Part shown: positions 53,517-62,860 of the stretch, one piece after another
Position numbering within the stretch: position 1 is the first letter of the stretch
How the letters are laid out: each line of letters begins with the position of its first letter
Assembly (NCBI GenBank): GCA_963715815.1
Contig: OY970278.1
Coordinates: forward strand, 1,488,001-1,552,000
Reading direction: 5' to 3'
Source: JAFAMS01 sp963715815
GTDB lineage: Bacteria; Vulcanimicrobiota; Vulcanimicrobiia; Vulcanimicrobiales; Vulcanimicrobiaceae
DNA length: 64,000 bases
Position numbers and translations under genes: made by a program
Notes under the pieces: generated by a model
Told to the model about the DNA's origin: nothing
Seen by the model: only the letters and a program-made list of their open reading frames with translations
Database searches by the model: none

Positions 53517-54580
53517 CCGGGAGACGTTAAGCGGACGCGTCGCAGCGTTCTGCCGCTATCTCCGCGAACGCGGATTCCGCATCGGGATCGGCGAGACGCA
53601 AGATGCCTTGCGTGCGATTGAGACCACCGGCGTCGAGGATCGTGCGCGATTTCGAGCCGGATTGCGCGCGGTCGTCTGCGGCAAGCACGATGAGCTTCGC
53701 ATCTTCGATCAGGTGTTCGACGCGTTCTTCGACGATCGTGAATTGGTCGAGCGCGAACACGCGCGGCCTACGCTGGATGTCGAAGCCGTGCCCTTACGCG
53801 ACGATCGCATCCACGAGAGCAATCCCGAATTGGGAGGCGCTTGTTGCAAAATACAGCGCCGCGGCCGGGCGCTCGGAACCTCCGGCGATCTCACGCGAGC
53901 GAAGCGTCGATTTGCTGCATTCGGTTGACGCCCTCGTACGGGCGGTCGCGCTCGGACGTTCGCGCAGATGGAGGCCGCAAGAGCGTGGCGAGCGCTTCAA
54001 TTTGCGCGGGACACTGCGCGCGAGCTTGCACTCGGGCGGCGACCCGGTGCGTCTGCGCCGCCTAGGGCACCCGCGCCGCAATCCGCGCTTCGTGATTGCT
54101 GATCGACGGAAGCCGCTCGATGACGGAGCACGCACCGAGCACATTCTGCAGTTTGCGCACGCCCTCGTGCGCCGCACCCACCGTGCGCGCATCTTTGTAT
54201 TCAGCACCGAGCTGCGCGAGATTACGCGGGAGCTTCGCCGTTCCGAACTGCCGGATCTCGGCGAAGCCTGGGGCGGCGGCACGCGCATCGGCGCGACGTT
54301 GCGGCAGTTTCTCCGTAGATTTGGCATGATCGCTAAACGAGGATACGGTGACATTCGTGTTCAGCGACGGCTTGGATTTCGGTTCACCGAATGTCCTCGC
54401 CGATGCCGCCGCAGACTGCGCCGGCGCTCGGCAGCACTTATTTGGGTGAATCCGGACGCAGGCGTTCCCGGCTACGTACCGGCGACGCGCGGTATGCGCG
54501 CAGTCCTGCCGCACACAAGCGCGCTCGTCAGCACGACCGAGCTGCCGAAGCTCGCAACTATCGTGCGACGCGCGCTCTAG
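53506..54580 (+). CDS. CoxE-like VWA-domain protein, several frameshifts
   Basis: Joined frames give about 355 residues. The N-terminal half contains RVAAFCRYLRERGFRIGIGE, and the C-terminal half a VWA domain with the MIDAS motif LIDGSRSMTEHAP, then RARIFVFSTELREITREL and FSDGLDFGSPNVLADAAAD. The Asp-x-Ser-x-Ser metal motif is kept in modified form (DGSRS). Frame changes occur at least near 53840, 54090, 54130, 54345 and 54430. It starts at TTG 53506 inside the MoxR gene. Such proteins work as partners of MoxR ATPases; the target is unknown. Confidence 0.78.
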
Positions 54581-54614
54581 GGATCGGCTTCGTGATCTTT
54601 CGAACCAACACTCG

Positions 54615-55022
54615 GTGAAGGCGACGCTCTATGCCGACGGCGGGTCTCGCGGAAATCCCGGGCCGGCAGCCTACGGAGCCGTGCTTTTCGATCAGAGCGG
54701 CGAGACGCTGCGTGAGATCTCCGAGTTTTTGGGAATCGCAACGAATAACGTGGCGGAATGGTCCGGGCTGATCGCCGGCTTAGAGGCTGCGCTCGAGCTT
54801 GGCGTCGACGATCTCGAAGTTCGGCTCGATAGCGAGCTGGTCGTGCGGCAGCTCTCCGGAGCCTATCGCGTCAAGCAGCCGCATCTGATCCCACTGCACG
54901 CAAAAGCAAAGTCGCTCTTGCGCCGCTTCCCACACGCTCACGTTGCACACGTTCGTCGAGAGCTCAATAAAGAGGCGGATAAGCTCGTCAATCAGGCTCT
55001 CGACGCCCACGCGGGCAAGTAG
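54615..55022 (+). CDS. rnhA: Ribonuclease HI family protein
   Basis: This enzyme cleaves RNA in RNA-DNA hybrids. The 135 residues carry the Asp-Glu-Asp-Asp active site: YADGGSRGNPGPAAYG, TNNVAEWSGLIAGLEAAL, VRLDSELVVRQLSG and RELNKEADKLVNQALD. The form without the basic handle resembles the archaeal/Bacillus YpdQ-type subgroup more than E. coli RnhA. The start is GTG at 54615. The gene is intact, five bases before the next one. Confidence 0.92.
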   Translation: MKATLYADGGSRGNPGPAAYGAVLFDQSGETLREISEFLGIATNNVAEWSGLIAGLEAALELGVDDLEVRLDSELVVRQLSGAYRVKQPHLIPLHAKAKSLLRRFPHAHVAHVRRELNKEADKLVNQALDAHAGK

Positions 55023-55027
55023 CGCGC

Positions 55028-55681
55028 ATGAACCGCTCTCCGGTCATCCCTTTGGCGATCGCGACGCTAGCAATTGCGGCCGTCGTCATCGGGTGGATGA
55101 TTTATTGGCCGATCGAGTCATCGCGCTATGCAGCCACGCGCACGGTTGAGCGCTCCAAGTCGATCATTCGCATGACCTACACCGTCACGCACCAGCACGG
55201 ACCGATCGCGCGCGAAAGCCTGGCGTTCTCGAACGTCGACGGCAAAGCCGAAGTCGATTACGAAGGGACGAACCGCGCGGGGACTGCGATCGCGCGCTTC
55301 AAGCAGCCTGTTGCCGGATTCAGCGTCGCGACGCTATTCGGTGAAGCGGTGCACGACGGCGTTTGGGAACTGCGAACGAAGCCGCCGCGCGGTGACACGA
55401 CTACCGCGTACACGATTGCCGTCTACCAAATGACCGACAATCAAAGCGGCGGGCATTCATTTACGTTCACCGATCCACACTATTGGTCGACGACCGGTGG
55501 GCGCCAGTATCAGATTCATCTTGGAGAAAGACAAACCCGATACCGGACTTACTGACGCTCAAGAGTACGTCGATCTGCGGAGCCGCGCTACGGTAAGATC
55601 GTCCAGGACTTTAGCGAGTTCGATGCGCCCGGATTCCGCGCGACCTTAGCTGCTGCGCGAGCAAAACTACGCGCCGTTTAG
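55028..55681 (+). CDS. Membrane-anchored hypothetical protein, two probable frameshifts
   Basis: One N-terminal transmembrane helix (VIPLAIATLAIAAVVIGWMI) is followed by an extracytoplasmic beta-rich part (about residues 45-165, for example SIIRMTYTVTHQHGPIARE and HSFTFTDPHYWSTTGG). The first frame stops at 55555. Shifting frame near 55525 and 55590 continues to RYGKIVQDFSEFDAPGFRA and a TAG at 55679. The family is not recognised; the fold may bind a ligand outside the membrane. It lies between rnhA and the deacetylase. Confidence 0.6.
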
Positions 55682-56399
55682 CGCTCGCGGCAGCCGGCGC
55701 CGGTCTTGCGCTCGGGGCCGCATATGCGGGTTACCAGGCAGTGCAAGATCCGCGCAGCAGATTCTTCGGCAAAACGTTCACGGGCATCGCGCCGGGACGC
55801 CGACGTCGTCGCGCTCACCTTCGACGACGGACCGAACGGCGACGATACGGCCGCGATTCTCGACGTGTTGCGAGAGGAAAACGTGCGCGCAACGTTCTTT
55901 CTCGTTGGCAAAGCCGTGGCGGAGCAACCCGAGATCTTGCAGTGCATGATCCGTGACGGCCATGCACTTGGAAATCATACCTGGGATCACGCGCATCTGA
56001 ACGTTCGCACGCGCGCAGGCATCACGCGTCAGCTGCAGCGAGCCGACGACGCAATCTATGCAGCAACCGGGACGCGGACCACGACTTGCGCGTCCGCCGT
56101 TCGGCGCGCGAAGCTTTCTTGTCCTCGATGAATTGCGGCGCTTGGGCTACACGTGCGTGCTGTGGTCGACGCCGCTTGCGCGCGAGTGGGAATACCCCGA
56201 CGCCGCGACGATCGCTCGTCGCATTTTGGAGCGAAGCGGCGACGGTTCGATTGTCGCGCTTCACGATGGGAACCGAGGCGGGCGAGCGGACCGAAGAGAT
56301 GTCGCGGAAGCCGTTCGCACGATCGTGCGGGGCATGCGGCAGCGCGGTCTGGGATTCGTAACGATTCCTCAAATGCTCGCGTGGGAATCGTCGCCATAG
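55660..56399 (+). CDS. Polysaccharide deacetylase (NodB domain), two frameshifts
   Basis: This is a carbohydrate esterase family 4 enzyme that removes N-acetyl groups from peptidoglycan or another glycan. A hydrophobic N-terminus (ALAAAGAGLALGAAYAG) suggests export or anchoring. The NodB motifs are VALTFDDGPNGDDT (metal Asp-Asp) and HALGNHTWDHAHL (His-x3-His), then PPFGARSFLVLDELRR and SIVALHDGNRGG. Frame changes occur near 55800 and 56085. The exact start is not clear because no good codon precedes the hydrophobic region; the left coordinate is approximate. Confidence 0.8.
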
Positions 56400-56432
56400 C
56401 GGGAGCTTTTCTGGGTACCGCAAAGACGCGAC

Positions 56433-57009
56433 ATGTCAATGCGTAGGCTCTTAACCGCACGACTCGATCTGATCCCGGTCGATGACAGCAGCGCCCGGAA
56501 TCTTTGGCGCGTCCTCCAGCAGCCGAATCTGCGGGAGTTCCAAGATATTCCACGCATCTCGGTCGAGGAATTCGAGCGGCAGGTTCGCACGCGTCCAACC
56601 CGCTTTGCCCCGGGCGTGATCGGACGCTTCGAATGGCTCATTCGCGAGCGGCAGACGGGCGCGGACATCGGCTGGGTCTCGGTGCGCATCAACGATCGCA
56701 CGCGGGACCATGCGGAGCTTGGATATAGTCTGATCACGACTGCTCGCCACAAAGGCTACGCGCGGGAAGCGTTGCGCGCGCTCGTCGATGAGGTCTTCGC
56801 AGCGACGGAGCTGGCGGAGCTGCACGCGTGCGCGGTACCGGAGAACCTCTCCTCGCGTCACGTTTTGGAAAGCTTGGGGTTCGCTCGAGACGCGGCTGCT
56901 GCACGGCGGCGCGCTCGTCCGGAACCGCCGCGTCGACATCATCCTCTACATCTTCACGCGCGCACAGCAGCTCGAGGCGATCAGGTCACGGCAACGGGTC
57001 ATCGGTTAA
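56433..57009 (+). CDS. GNAT-family acetyltransferase (RimJ/RimL type), one frameshift
   Basis: This enzyme transfers an acetyl group from acetyl-CoA. The 192-residue protein begins RRLLTARLDLIPVDDSSARN, which is typical of RimJ-like enzymes. The CoA-binding region is ELGYSLITTARHKGYAREAL, and the late motif is CAVPENLSSRHVLESLGF. A frame change near 56885 restores the ending RLLHGGALVRNRRVDIILYI. The substrate cannot be inferred. It follows the deacetylase by 33 bases on the same strand. Confidence 0.82.
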
Positions 57010-57038
57010 GAGAGTAAGCAACCGGGAAAAAGGCAGTC

Positions 57039-57416
57039 ATGATCCCCAGACTTGCCGCCGCGCTCGCGCTTGCTGCCGCCTTGTCGTCGTGCGGCGTAGC
57101 TCACACGCCGGAACGACTTGCGGATCAAGCCACTCGCGCTTTATATGAAGACAATCACGACGCCGCGATCGTGAATTTTGACGAGCATCTAAAGTCACGC
57201 GTTACGCGCGAACAAGTCGGTGCAATTTCCGATGAGATGCATTCACTCGGACGTTACAAAGGCCTCAGTGCACTGCACGCCAACGAAAATGCCGGCCGTT
57301 TCAACTACGCCGCGAATTTCGATCGTGGAACGATGATCGTAATGGTGATGGTCGATCCGGCAGGCCGGATCGCCGCATATCACCTTAGACCAGCCGGCCG
57401 ATTTCAACCCGAGTAA
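57039..57416 (+). CDS. Small lipoprotein, possibly DUF3887-like
   Basis: The 125-residue protein has a lipoprotein signal (AALALAAALSSCGVAH; lipobox Cys near residue 18). A compact domain follows (YEDNHDAAIVNFDEHLKSR, EQVGAISDEMHSLGRYKGL, DRGTMIVMVMVDPAGRIAA). The pattern of a helix, a strand pair and a final strand resembles DUF3887 domains, which are often fused to hydrolases; I recall this from pattern only. The gene is intact. Its 3' end overlaps the convergent larC fragment by 32 bases. Confidence 0.65.
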   Translation: MIPRLAAALALAAALSSCGVAHTPERLADQATRALYEDNHDAAIVNFDEHLKSRVTREQVGAISDEMHSLGRYKGLSALHANENAGRFNYAANFDRGTMIVMVMVDPAGRIAAYHLRPAGRFQPE

Positions 57417-58025
57417 CGTTCGGCATCGGAAAGTCGCTGCGGCCGGCGCCGTAGCCGCTCGATTCAACTTGTAGCTCCGGGCGGAATCCGGGCCGCTCGA
57501 CCAGCGTCGAAAGAATCGCTGCGGCGGTCGCCGTTACCATTTGCTTCGCCGGGCAGCGTGCGTCCGATAGGAAACGTCCGAGCAGAAGCACCGCTCGATG
57601 CCGAGCAGATCGAGAGCGATGCATGTCGCCGCGATGTCGATGATTGCATCGATTTGGCCGATCGGATGAAAGCGCAAATCCGCGTCGGCGCGTGCCAGCC
57701 GTTCCGCAATAGTTGTTGCCAGCGCGCGCTTTGCTTTTCGAAAGCTGCGAGCGCTCGAAGATTTCGATAACTTCCGGGAAGGTGCGGCGTCCGGCGGATG
57801 CCGATGCGCCTCGGCGTGATGGTCCTCACCCGGAATGACGACGTCGATGTACGTCGCTGCAACTCCGCGGCGTTGCGTGCGCTGGCGCACAATCGACCAG
57901 CCTTCGACGGAATCGTCGTTCAGCATCTTGACGATTTCGTCAAAATCTGCGCCGGCATCGACAAACGCGCCAAAAAGCATGTTGCCGCTGGCGCCGCCGA
58001 TCAGGTCAAAAAACGCTGCGCGCAT
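57385..58025 (-). CDS. larC: LarC-like nickel insertion protein, N-terminal half only, frameshifted
   Basis: LarC inserts nickel into the pincer cofactor of lactate racemase-type enzymes. From ATG 58025 the protein reads FFDLIGGASGNMLFGAFVDA, then a His-rich loop (GEDHHAEAHRHPP) and RFHPIGQIDAIIDIAATCIA. The last frame carries ATAAAILSTLVERPGF, SSGYGAGRSDFPMPNVTRVE and a stop. Frame changes lie near 57790 and 57590. It ends where full LarC proteins continue into the C-terminal domain (LarC2), so about half the protein is absent. No larB or larE gene is nearby. Confidence 0.75.
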
Positions 58026-58116
58026 CTTAGAAATCCCTGAGTATAAGTCTCATCCTGCTCTTACACCGTTTGATGCCATTCTGAGAGCCCGGGCAGTTGA
58101 TAGAGACAGGTAAGCA

Positions 58117-59731
58117 ATGATGAAAATACTTGAACGTCCTCATACCAATGGTCACGCGAAAATCAACCTTTCGCCGATTCCGCCCAAACGGCATTGGCAC
58201 CGTTCTTATACGATAATCCTTGCGGTTGTCGCGATCGTCGCGCTCCTCGCAGGGTCGTGGGCGATTTTCCGTCCGCGCACTACCGCCGCCGTCGTAACTC
58301 AGCCGGTAACACAGGGAACGCTGACGCAGAGCGTTACGGCAACGGGTACCGTCAATCCACAAGACACGGTAAACGTCGGTACGCAGGTCTCCGGAACACT
58401 CTCGCAACTCTTCGTCGACTACAATTCGAAGGTGAAGAAGGGCCAGGTACTCGCGAAACTCGATCCGACGAGTCTTCTGGCAGCCCTTCAGTCGGCGCGC
58501 GCATCGCTCGCGCAATCGCAAGCACAGGCTGTTGCCGGCAGTGATAACGCCACCGGTTCAGAGTCTTCGGTTGCGGCTGCACAAGCCAACGTCGCCGCCG
58601 ATCAGCAAGCGAATAGCCTCCGCGAAAGCGCAGATCGCAAAGGCGCAGAGTGCAAATGCGCTCGCGCAGCAGACGGTCTCGCGCGATAAGCAGCTCCTCG
58701 GTCAGGGCTTCATATCACAGAGTCAATACGATACGGACAGCTCGAACGCGGTCGCCGCGCAGTCGGCACTGCAAGCTGCGCAAATCGCGGTAACGCAGTC
58801 GCAAGCACAAGAGACCGCCCAGGTTGCTACGACGGCGGCAGATGCCGCTCAGGCGCAAGGTGCGCAATCGACGGCAGCTGCGAGCCAGGCCGGCATCGGG
58901 ATTCAAGAAGCTCAGGTCGCGCAAGCACAGTACAACCTCAATAATAGCGTGATCACCTCGCCGGTCGACGGTACGGTCATCGCGCGCGACGTCTCGGTCG
59001 GTCAGACGGTAGCCGCCGGACTGCAAACGCCGACGCTGTTCTCGATCGCCAAAGATCTCACCAAAATGGAAGCCGATCTACAAGTCGGCGAGCCGGATAT
59101 CGGAAACGTGCAAAGCGGGTGATGCGGTCTCCTTTACGGTGCTCGCGTATCCGACGCGTACGTTCACCGGTACGGTGACGCAGGTTCGCAAGAATCCGAC
59201 AACCGTTCAGAACGTCGTCACCTATACGACCGTCGTCGACGTCAGCAACCAGGACGGCGCATTGCTCCCGGGCATGACCGCAAACGCAACGATCGACATC
59301 GCCTCGGTGAAGAATGCGACGATCGTTCCCCTCGCAGCGCTGCAATGGCATCCCGCCGCCGGTCAGTTCAAAGGACGTAAACCGTCTTCGAACACGACGG
59401 CGCAGCACAGGGCGCAACCGGCAGCGGCAATCCGTGGGGTTCGACCGCAAGCAGCAGCAGCTCAACGGTCATCGCCGGAACGACCGGACACGTGTTCGTC
59501 AGCTCAAGGCAACGCCGTGCACGCGGTGCCGGTGAACATCCAAATGATCAGCGGCACGAATGCGGCGGTCGACGCCGGTTCGCGGAACGCTCGCGGCGGG
59601 AACGCCGGTGGTCATCGCGGGTGGCGCAACGGCCACGCACACGCAGCACGCTGCAAATACGAATAGCTCACCGCTCAATGCACGGCCGACCAGCGGGCGT
59701 GCGGATGGGTGGCGGAGGATTCGGAAAATGA
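58117..59731 (+). CDS. MacA/HlyD-type efflux adaptor protein, several frameshifts
   Basis: This periplasmic adaptor works with the following ABC ATPase and permease. A transmembrane anchor lies at residues about 30-52 (SYTIILAVVAIVALLAGSWA). The biotinyl-lipoyl half-motifs follow (GTVNPQDTVNVGTQVSG; TSPVDGTVIARDVSVGQ). Between them is a Gln/Ala-rich coiled-coil hairpin, and after them a barrel domain (FTGTVTQVRKNPTTVQNVV, LLPGMTANATIDI). Frame changes occur near 58615, 59118, 59385 and several times up to 59700. The end is placed at the TGA overlapping the ATPase start. Confidence 0.8.
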
Positions 59732-60441
59732 CACCGGTCGTACAAGTCAGCAATCTGCGTCAAGGATTATCCGATGATGGACCACACGGTCCGCGCCCTC
59801 GACGGCGTCGATCTCACGATCGAACACAGGCGAGTTCGTCGCCGTCATGGGGCCATCGGGATCCGGCAAATCGACCTTCATGCACATCGTCGGAATGCTC
59901 GATCGTCCGACGGGCGGCGTCTACCACTTCGAAGGCCGCGAAGTCTCGGCGCTGTCGACGGACGATCTTAGCCGATACGCGCAGCCACCGGCTCGGGTTC
60001 GTGTTTCAGGCCTACAACTTGCTGCCGCGAACGACGGCAGTCGAAAACGTCGAGCTTCCGATGGTGTACGCGGGCGTCGATCCACAGCTTCGACGCGCCG
60101 CGGCACTCGAAGCGCTCGGCCTCGTCGGCCTTGCGAACGTCGCAAACCATCAACCGAATCAGCTCTCGGGCGGACAACAGCAGCGCGTCGCAATCGCGCG
60201 ATCGCTCGTGAACAATCCGGGGTTGATTCTCGCCGACGAGCCGACCGGCGCGCTCGATACCAAATCTTCGCAAGACGTCATGGCGCTCTTCCGCAGACTC
60301 AACGAAGAGCGCGGCATCACGATCCTGCTCGTCACGCACGAGCCGGACGTAGCCGCGCACGCAAAACGCATCGTGACGTTCCGCGACGGTAAGATTCTCT
60401 CCGACCGTCCGGTTGAGTCACAGGAAGCAGCACTACGATGA
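59728..60441 (+). CDS. ABC transporter ATPase (MacB/LolD type), frameshifts in the first half
   Basis: This ATPase energises the adaptor-permease efflux set. From ATG 59728 (MTPVVQVSNL) the frames join through VRALDGVDLTIE, Walker A MGPSGSGKSTFMHIVG, the Q-loop LGFVFQAYNLLPRTTAVEN, signature LSGGQQQRVAIARSL, Walker B LILADEPTGALDT and switch His in ILLVTHEPDV. Frame changes are near 59765, 59828 and 59985. The ATPase is separate from the permease, as in LolD or YknY, not fused as in E. coli MacB. The stop overlaps the permease ATG. Confidence 0.87.
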   Translation: MTPVVQVSNLRQGLSDDGPHGPRPRRRRSHDRTQASSSPSWGHRDPANRPSCTSSECSIVRRAASTTSKAAKSRRCRRTILADTRSHRLGFVFQAYNLLPRTTAVENVELPMVYAGVDPQLRRAAALEALGLVGLANVANHQPNQLSGGQQQRVAIARSLVNNPGLILADEPTGALDTKSSQDVMALFRRLNEERGITILLVTHEPDVAAHAKRIVTFRDGKILSDRPVESQEAALR

Positions 60442-61652
60442 CATTCCTTGCAACACTCCGTCTTGCGGCGCAAGCGCTACTGCGCAATCGCGTTCGCTCG
60501 ATACTCACGATGCTCGGGATCATCATCGGCGTCGCAGCCGTCATCGTCACCGTCGGAATCGGCGTCGGCGCGCGCAACTCAGTGCAAGCTCAGATCAACT
60601 CGCTCGGCAGCAACATGCTGATCGTGATGCCCGGCAGTCTCAATCAAGGCGGCGTGCGGACCGGTAACGGCGGCGCATCGACGCTGACGCCCGCCGACGG
60701 CATGGCGATCGCCCAGCTGCCGGGCGTCGCGGCAGTTTCGCCGGAAGTCAACTCGCGCACGCAGGTCGTCGCCAACGGCAACAACTGGCAAACGACGGTT
60801 ACCGGCGTCGCACCGACGTTCCAGTTCATTCGCTCGTGGCCGGTCGCCGCCGGCTCGTTCTTCACGCAGTCCGACGTTGACTCGGCCGCAAAGGTCGCGG
60901 TCCTCGGGCAAACCGTCGTGCAGAATCTCTTTCCGACGACGTCACCGGTTGGTCAAACGGTACTGATCGGCAACGTTCCGTACACGGTCGACGGCGTGCT
61001 CAGCTCCAAAGGGCAGAGCGGCGTCGGACAGGATCAAGACGACACCGTCCTGATTCCGTATACCGCGTCAATGGAACGGATGACCGGTCAAACCAACGTC
61101 GGCATGCTGCTCGTCTCGGCGGCGGATCCATCGCAAACGGATGCGGTCCAGACCGAGATCACGGGATTGCTCGAACAGCGGCACCGCATCGTCGCGGGCC
61201 GCCCGGACGACTTCCAAATCCGTAACCTGCAAGACATTGCGGCGACGGCTTCGCAGACCGGGAACATTCTCGCGGTTCTGCTGGCCGGAGTCGCATCGGT
61301 GTCGCTGCTCGTCGGCGGCATCGGGATCATGAACATCATGCTCGTCTCCGTCACGGAGCGGACGCGTGAAATCGGACTGCGCATGGCCGTCGGGGCGCGC
61401 AACTCGGTCATCTTGCGTCAGTTCCTGATCGAGGCGACGGTGCTCGCGACCGTCGGCGGCGCAATCGGCGCGCTGGTCGGCGGGCTCGCGACCGTCGTCG
61501 TATCGATGACCGCGGGCTGGGCGACGTCGATTCCGCCCGCAAGCGTCGCGCTTGCGATCGGATTCTCAGCGCTGGTCGGTATCTTTTTCGGATACGCGCC
61601 TGCGCGCCGCGCCTCGCAGCTCAATCCTATCGAAGCCCTCCGCTTCGAGTAG
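60438..61652 (+). CDS. MacB/FtsX-type ABC transporter permease
   Basis: The intact 404-residue membrane protein has an N-terminal helix (ILTMLGIIIGVAAVIVTVG) and a large periplasmic MacB domain (about residues 45-270). Three C-terminal helices follow, including LLAGVASVSLLVGGIGIM and the cytoplasmic coupling motif VTERTREIGLRMAVGA. It ends with RRASQLNPIEALRFE. Together with the adaptor and ATPase it forms a tripartite-type exporter for a small molecule, peptide or lipid; the substrate is unknown. This is the one undamaged long gene in the second half. Confidence 0.92.
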   Translation: MTFLATLRLAAQALLRNRVRSILTMLGIIIGVAAVIVTVGIGVGARNSVQAQINSLGSNMLIVMPGSLNQGGVRTGNGGASTLTPADGMAIAQLPGVAAVSPEVNSRTQVVANGNNWQTTVTGVAPTFQFIRSWPVAAGSFFTQSDVDSAAKVAVLGQTVVQNLFPTTSPVGQTVLIGNVPYTVDGVLSSKGQSGVGQDQDDTVLIPYTASMERMTGQTNVGMLLVSAADPSQTDAVQTEITGLLEQRHRIVAGRPDDFQIRNLQDIAATASQTGNILAVLLAGVASVSLLVGGIGIMNIMLVSVTERTREIGLRMAVGARNSVILRQFLIEATVLATVGGAIGALVGGLATVVVSMTAGWATSIPPASVALAIGFSALVGIFFGYAPARRASQLNPIEALRFE

Positions 61653-61658
61653 TCGTAC

Positions 61659-61709
61659 TCGAGGGACAGCGGCAATGCTTACCGTCTGACAAGAGCCGCT
61701 GTCCTTCGA
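61659..61709. terminator. Bidirectional terminator between convergent genes
   Basis: A 15-position stem (61659-61673 with 61695-61709; one G-T wobble) encloses a 22-base loop. It sits exactly between the permease stop and the stop of the minus-strand ATP-grasp gene, so it can serve both transcripts. Confidence 0.7.
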
Positions 61710-62854
61710 CTACGAAACCGAACGAATCAGATTCTCGAGCGCTGCCGGGATGCGCGGGACGTATTTGTGTTTGTAGGGATATAGCTCGATCGGATCGGCG
61801 AGATGGACGATCATTGCCGGATCGATCTCAAAGATCAGGACGCGGCCGTCTTCGAGGACGCTGCAGTCGATGCCGAAGTAGTCGAGACCGACGCGATGCG
61901 CAATCTCAGCGAGAACGCGCGCGCGCGGACCGTCGAACACATTTCCGACGTCTGCTAGAAAGCGTTCCTCCTCGTCGCGTATCCACTGCTCTTGCGCGTT
62001 GAGCGCATTGTAGTAGTGGACCATCCAATTCTGCGAGATGGCGAGATGGTGCGCGTAGGGGACGCCGCCGACGAAGATGATCCGGTACTTTCGGAAATAT
62101 CCGTCTTTGCGCCGATAGTCGACAAACGGCATCAGATAAAACTCATCGCCGCGGCGTTGCGGCGAGATACGCGCGCAGCTCATCCGGGCGTCTCGATCTT
62201 CGAGAATTGCGCGCCGGCCTGCGAGCCGACCGGGACGGATGACGTACGCGCGATCCATAGACGATGTTCGAGCGGTTTACGCGGCGCGTTACGGGTACGA
62301 GCGCACCTTCGAGATTCGCAAAATCGCGCGCGACGCCGTCACGGCTGAGCGGTTCGAACGCGTGCCGGATCGTTGAGGAATGGGCTGCCGAGCGACGGGA
62401 GCCATCCTTCGAGCACTTTTAGCGTCGGGCCGGATTGCTCCGAATGCGCGATGAGATTGAAGATGACGTCGAACGGCGGAAGAATGTCCCGCGGCGGCAG
62501 CGGATCGATGTCATCGACGTACATCTTGATAATGCCGACGTTCAGCGAACCGTACAGAAACTCGAGCGGGACGTTGGCTTGCCAGTCGCCGGGGATTGCA
62601 ACAAGCAAGACGGTTGGTGCACCGGACGGCGCAGGCTTCTCGAGAAACAGCCGCTGTTTTGCGAGCGCGCGCGTTTGATGCTCGAGCGCACGTTCCCGAT
62701 CACCTTTGATCTGGTAGGCTTCGTACAAGCCGAGATGGGCGGCGATATTTTCGGGGTCGATTGCGATTGCGCGGTTGAAGGCGGCGATCGCATCATCGGT
62801 GCGCATCGCGCGCAGGGCGCCTTGCCCCGCGGCGACGTCAGTTTCGGAGGACAT
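61710..62854 (-). CDS. TPR plus ATP-grasp domain protein, several frameshifts
   Basis: From ATG 62854 the protein opens with a TPR pair (DDAIAAFNRAIAIDPENIAAH, read in two parts: DDAIAAFNRAIAI and DPENIAAHLGLYEA). It continues PTVLLVAIPGDWQANVPLEF and DVIFNLIAHSEQSG. The second half is ATP-grasp-like: EFYLMPFVDYRRKDGYF, KYRIIFVGGVPYAHH and GLDYFGIDCSVLEDGRVL, with the metal-binding pattern IFEID. Frame changes occur near 62338, 62235 and 62200. The overall layout resembles D-Ala-D-Ala ligase/RimK-type enzymes that form amide bonds. The product is unknown. It follows the MocR-type gene by six bases. Confidence 0.7.
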
Positions 62855-62860
62855 AGGCGC

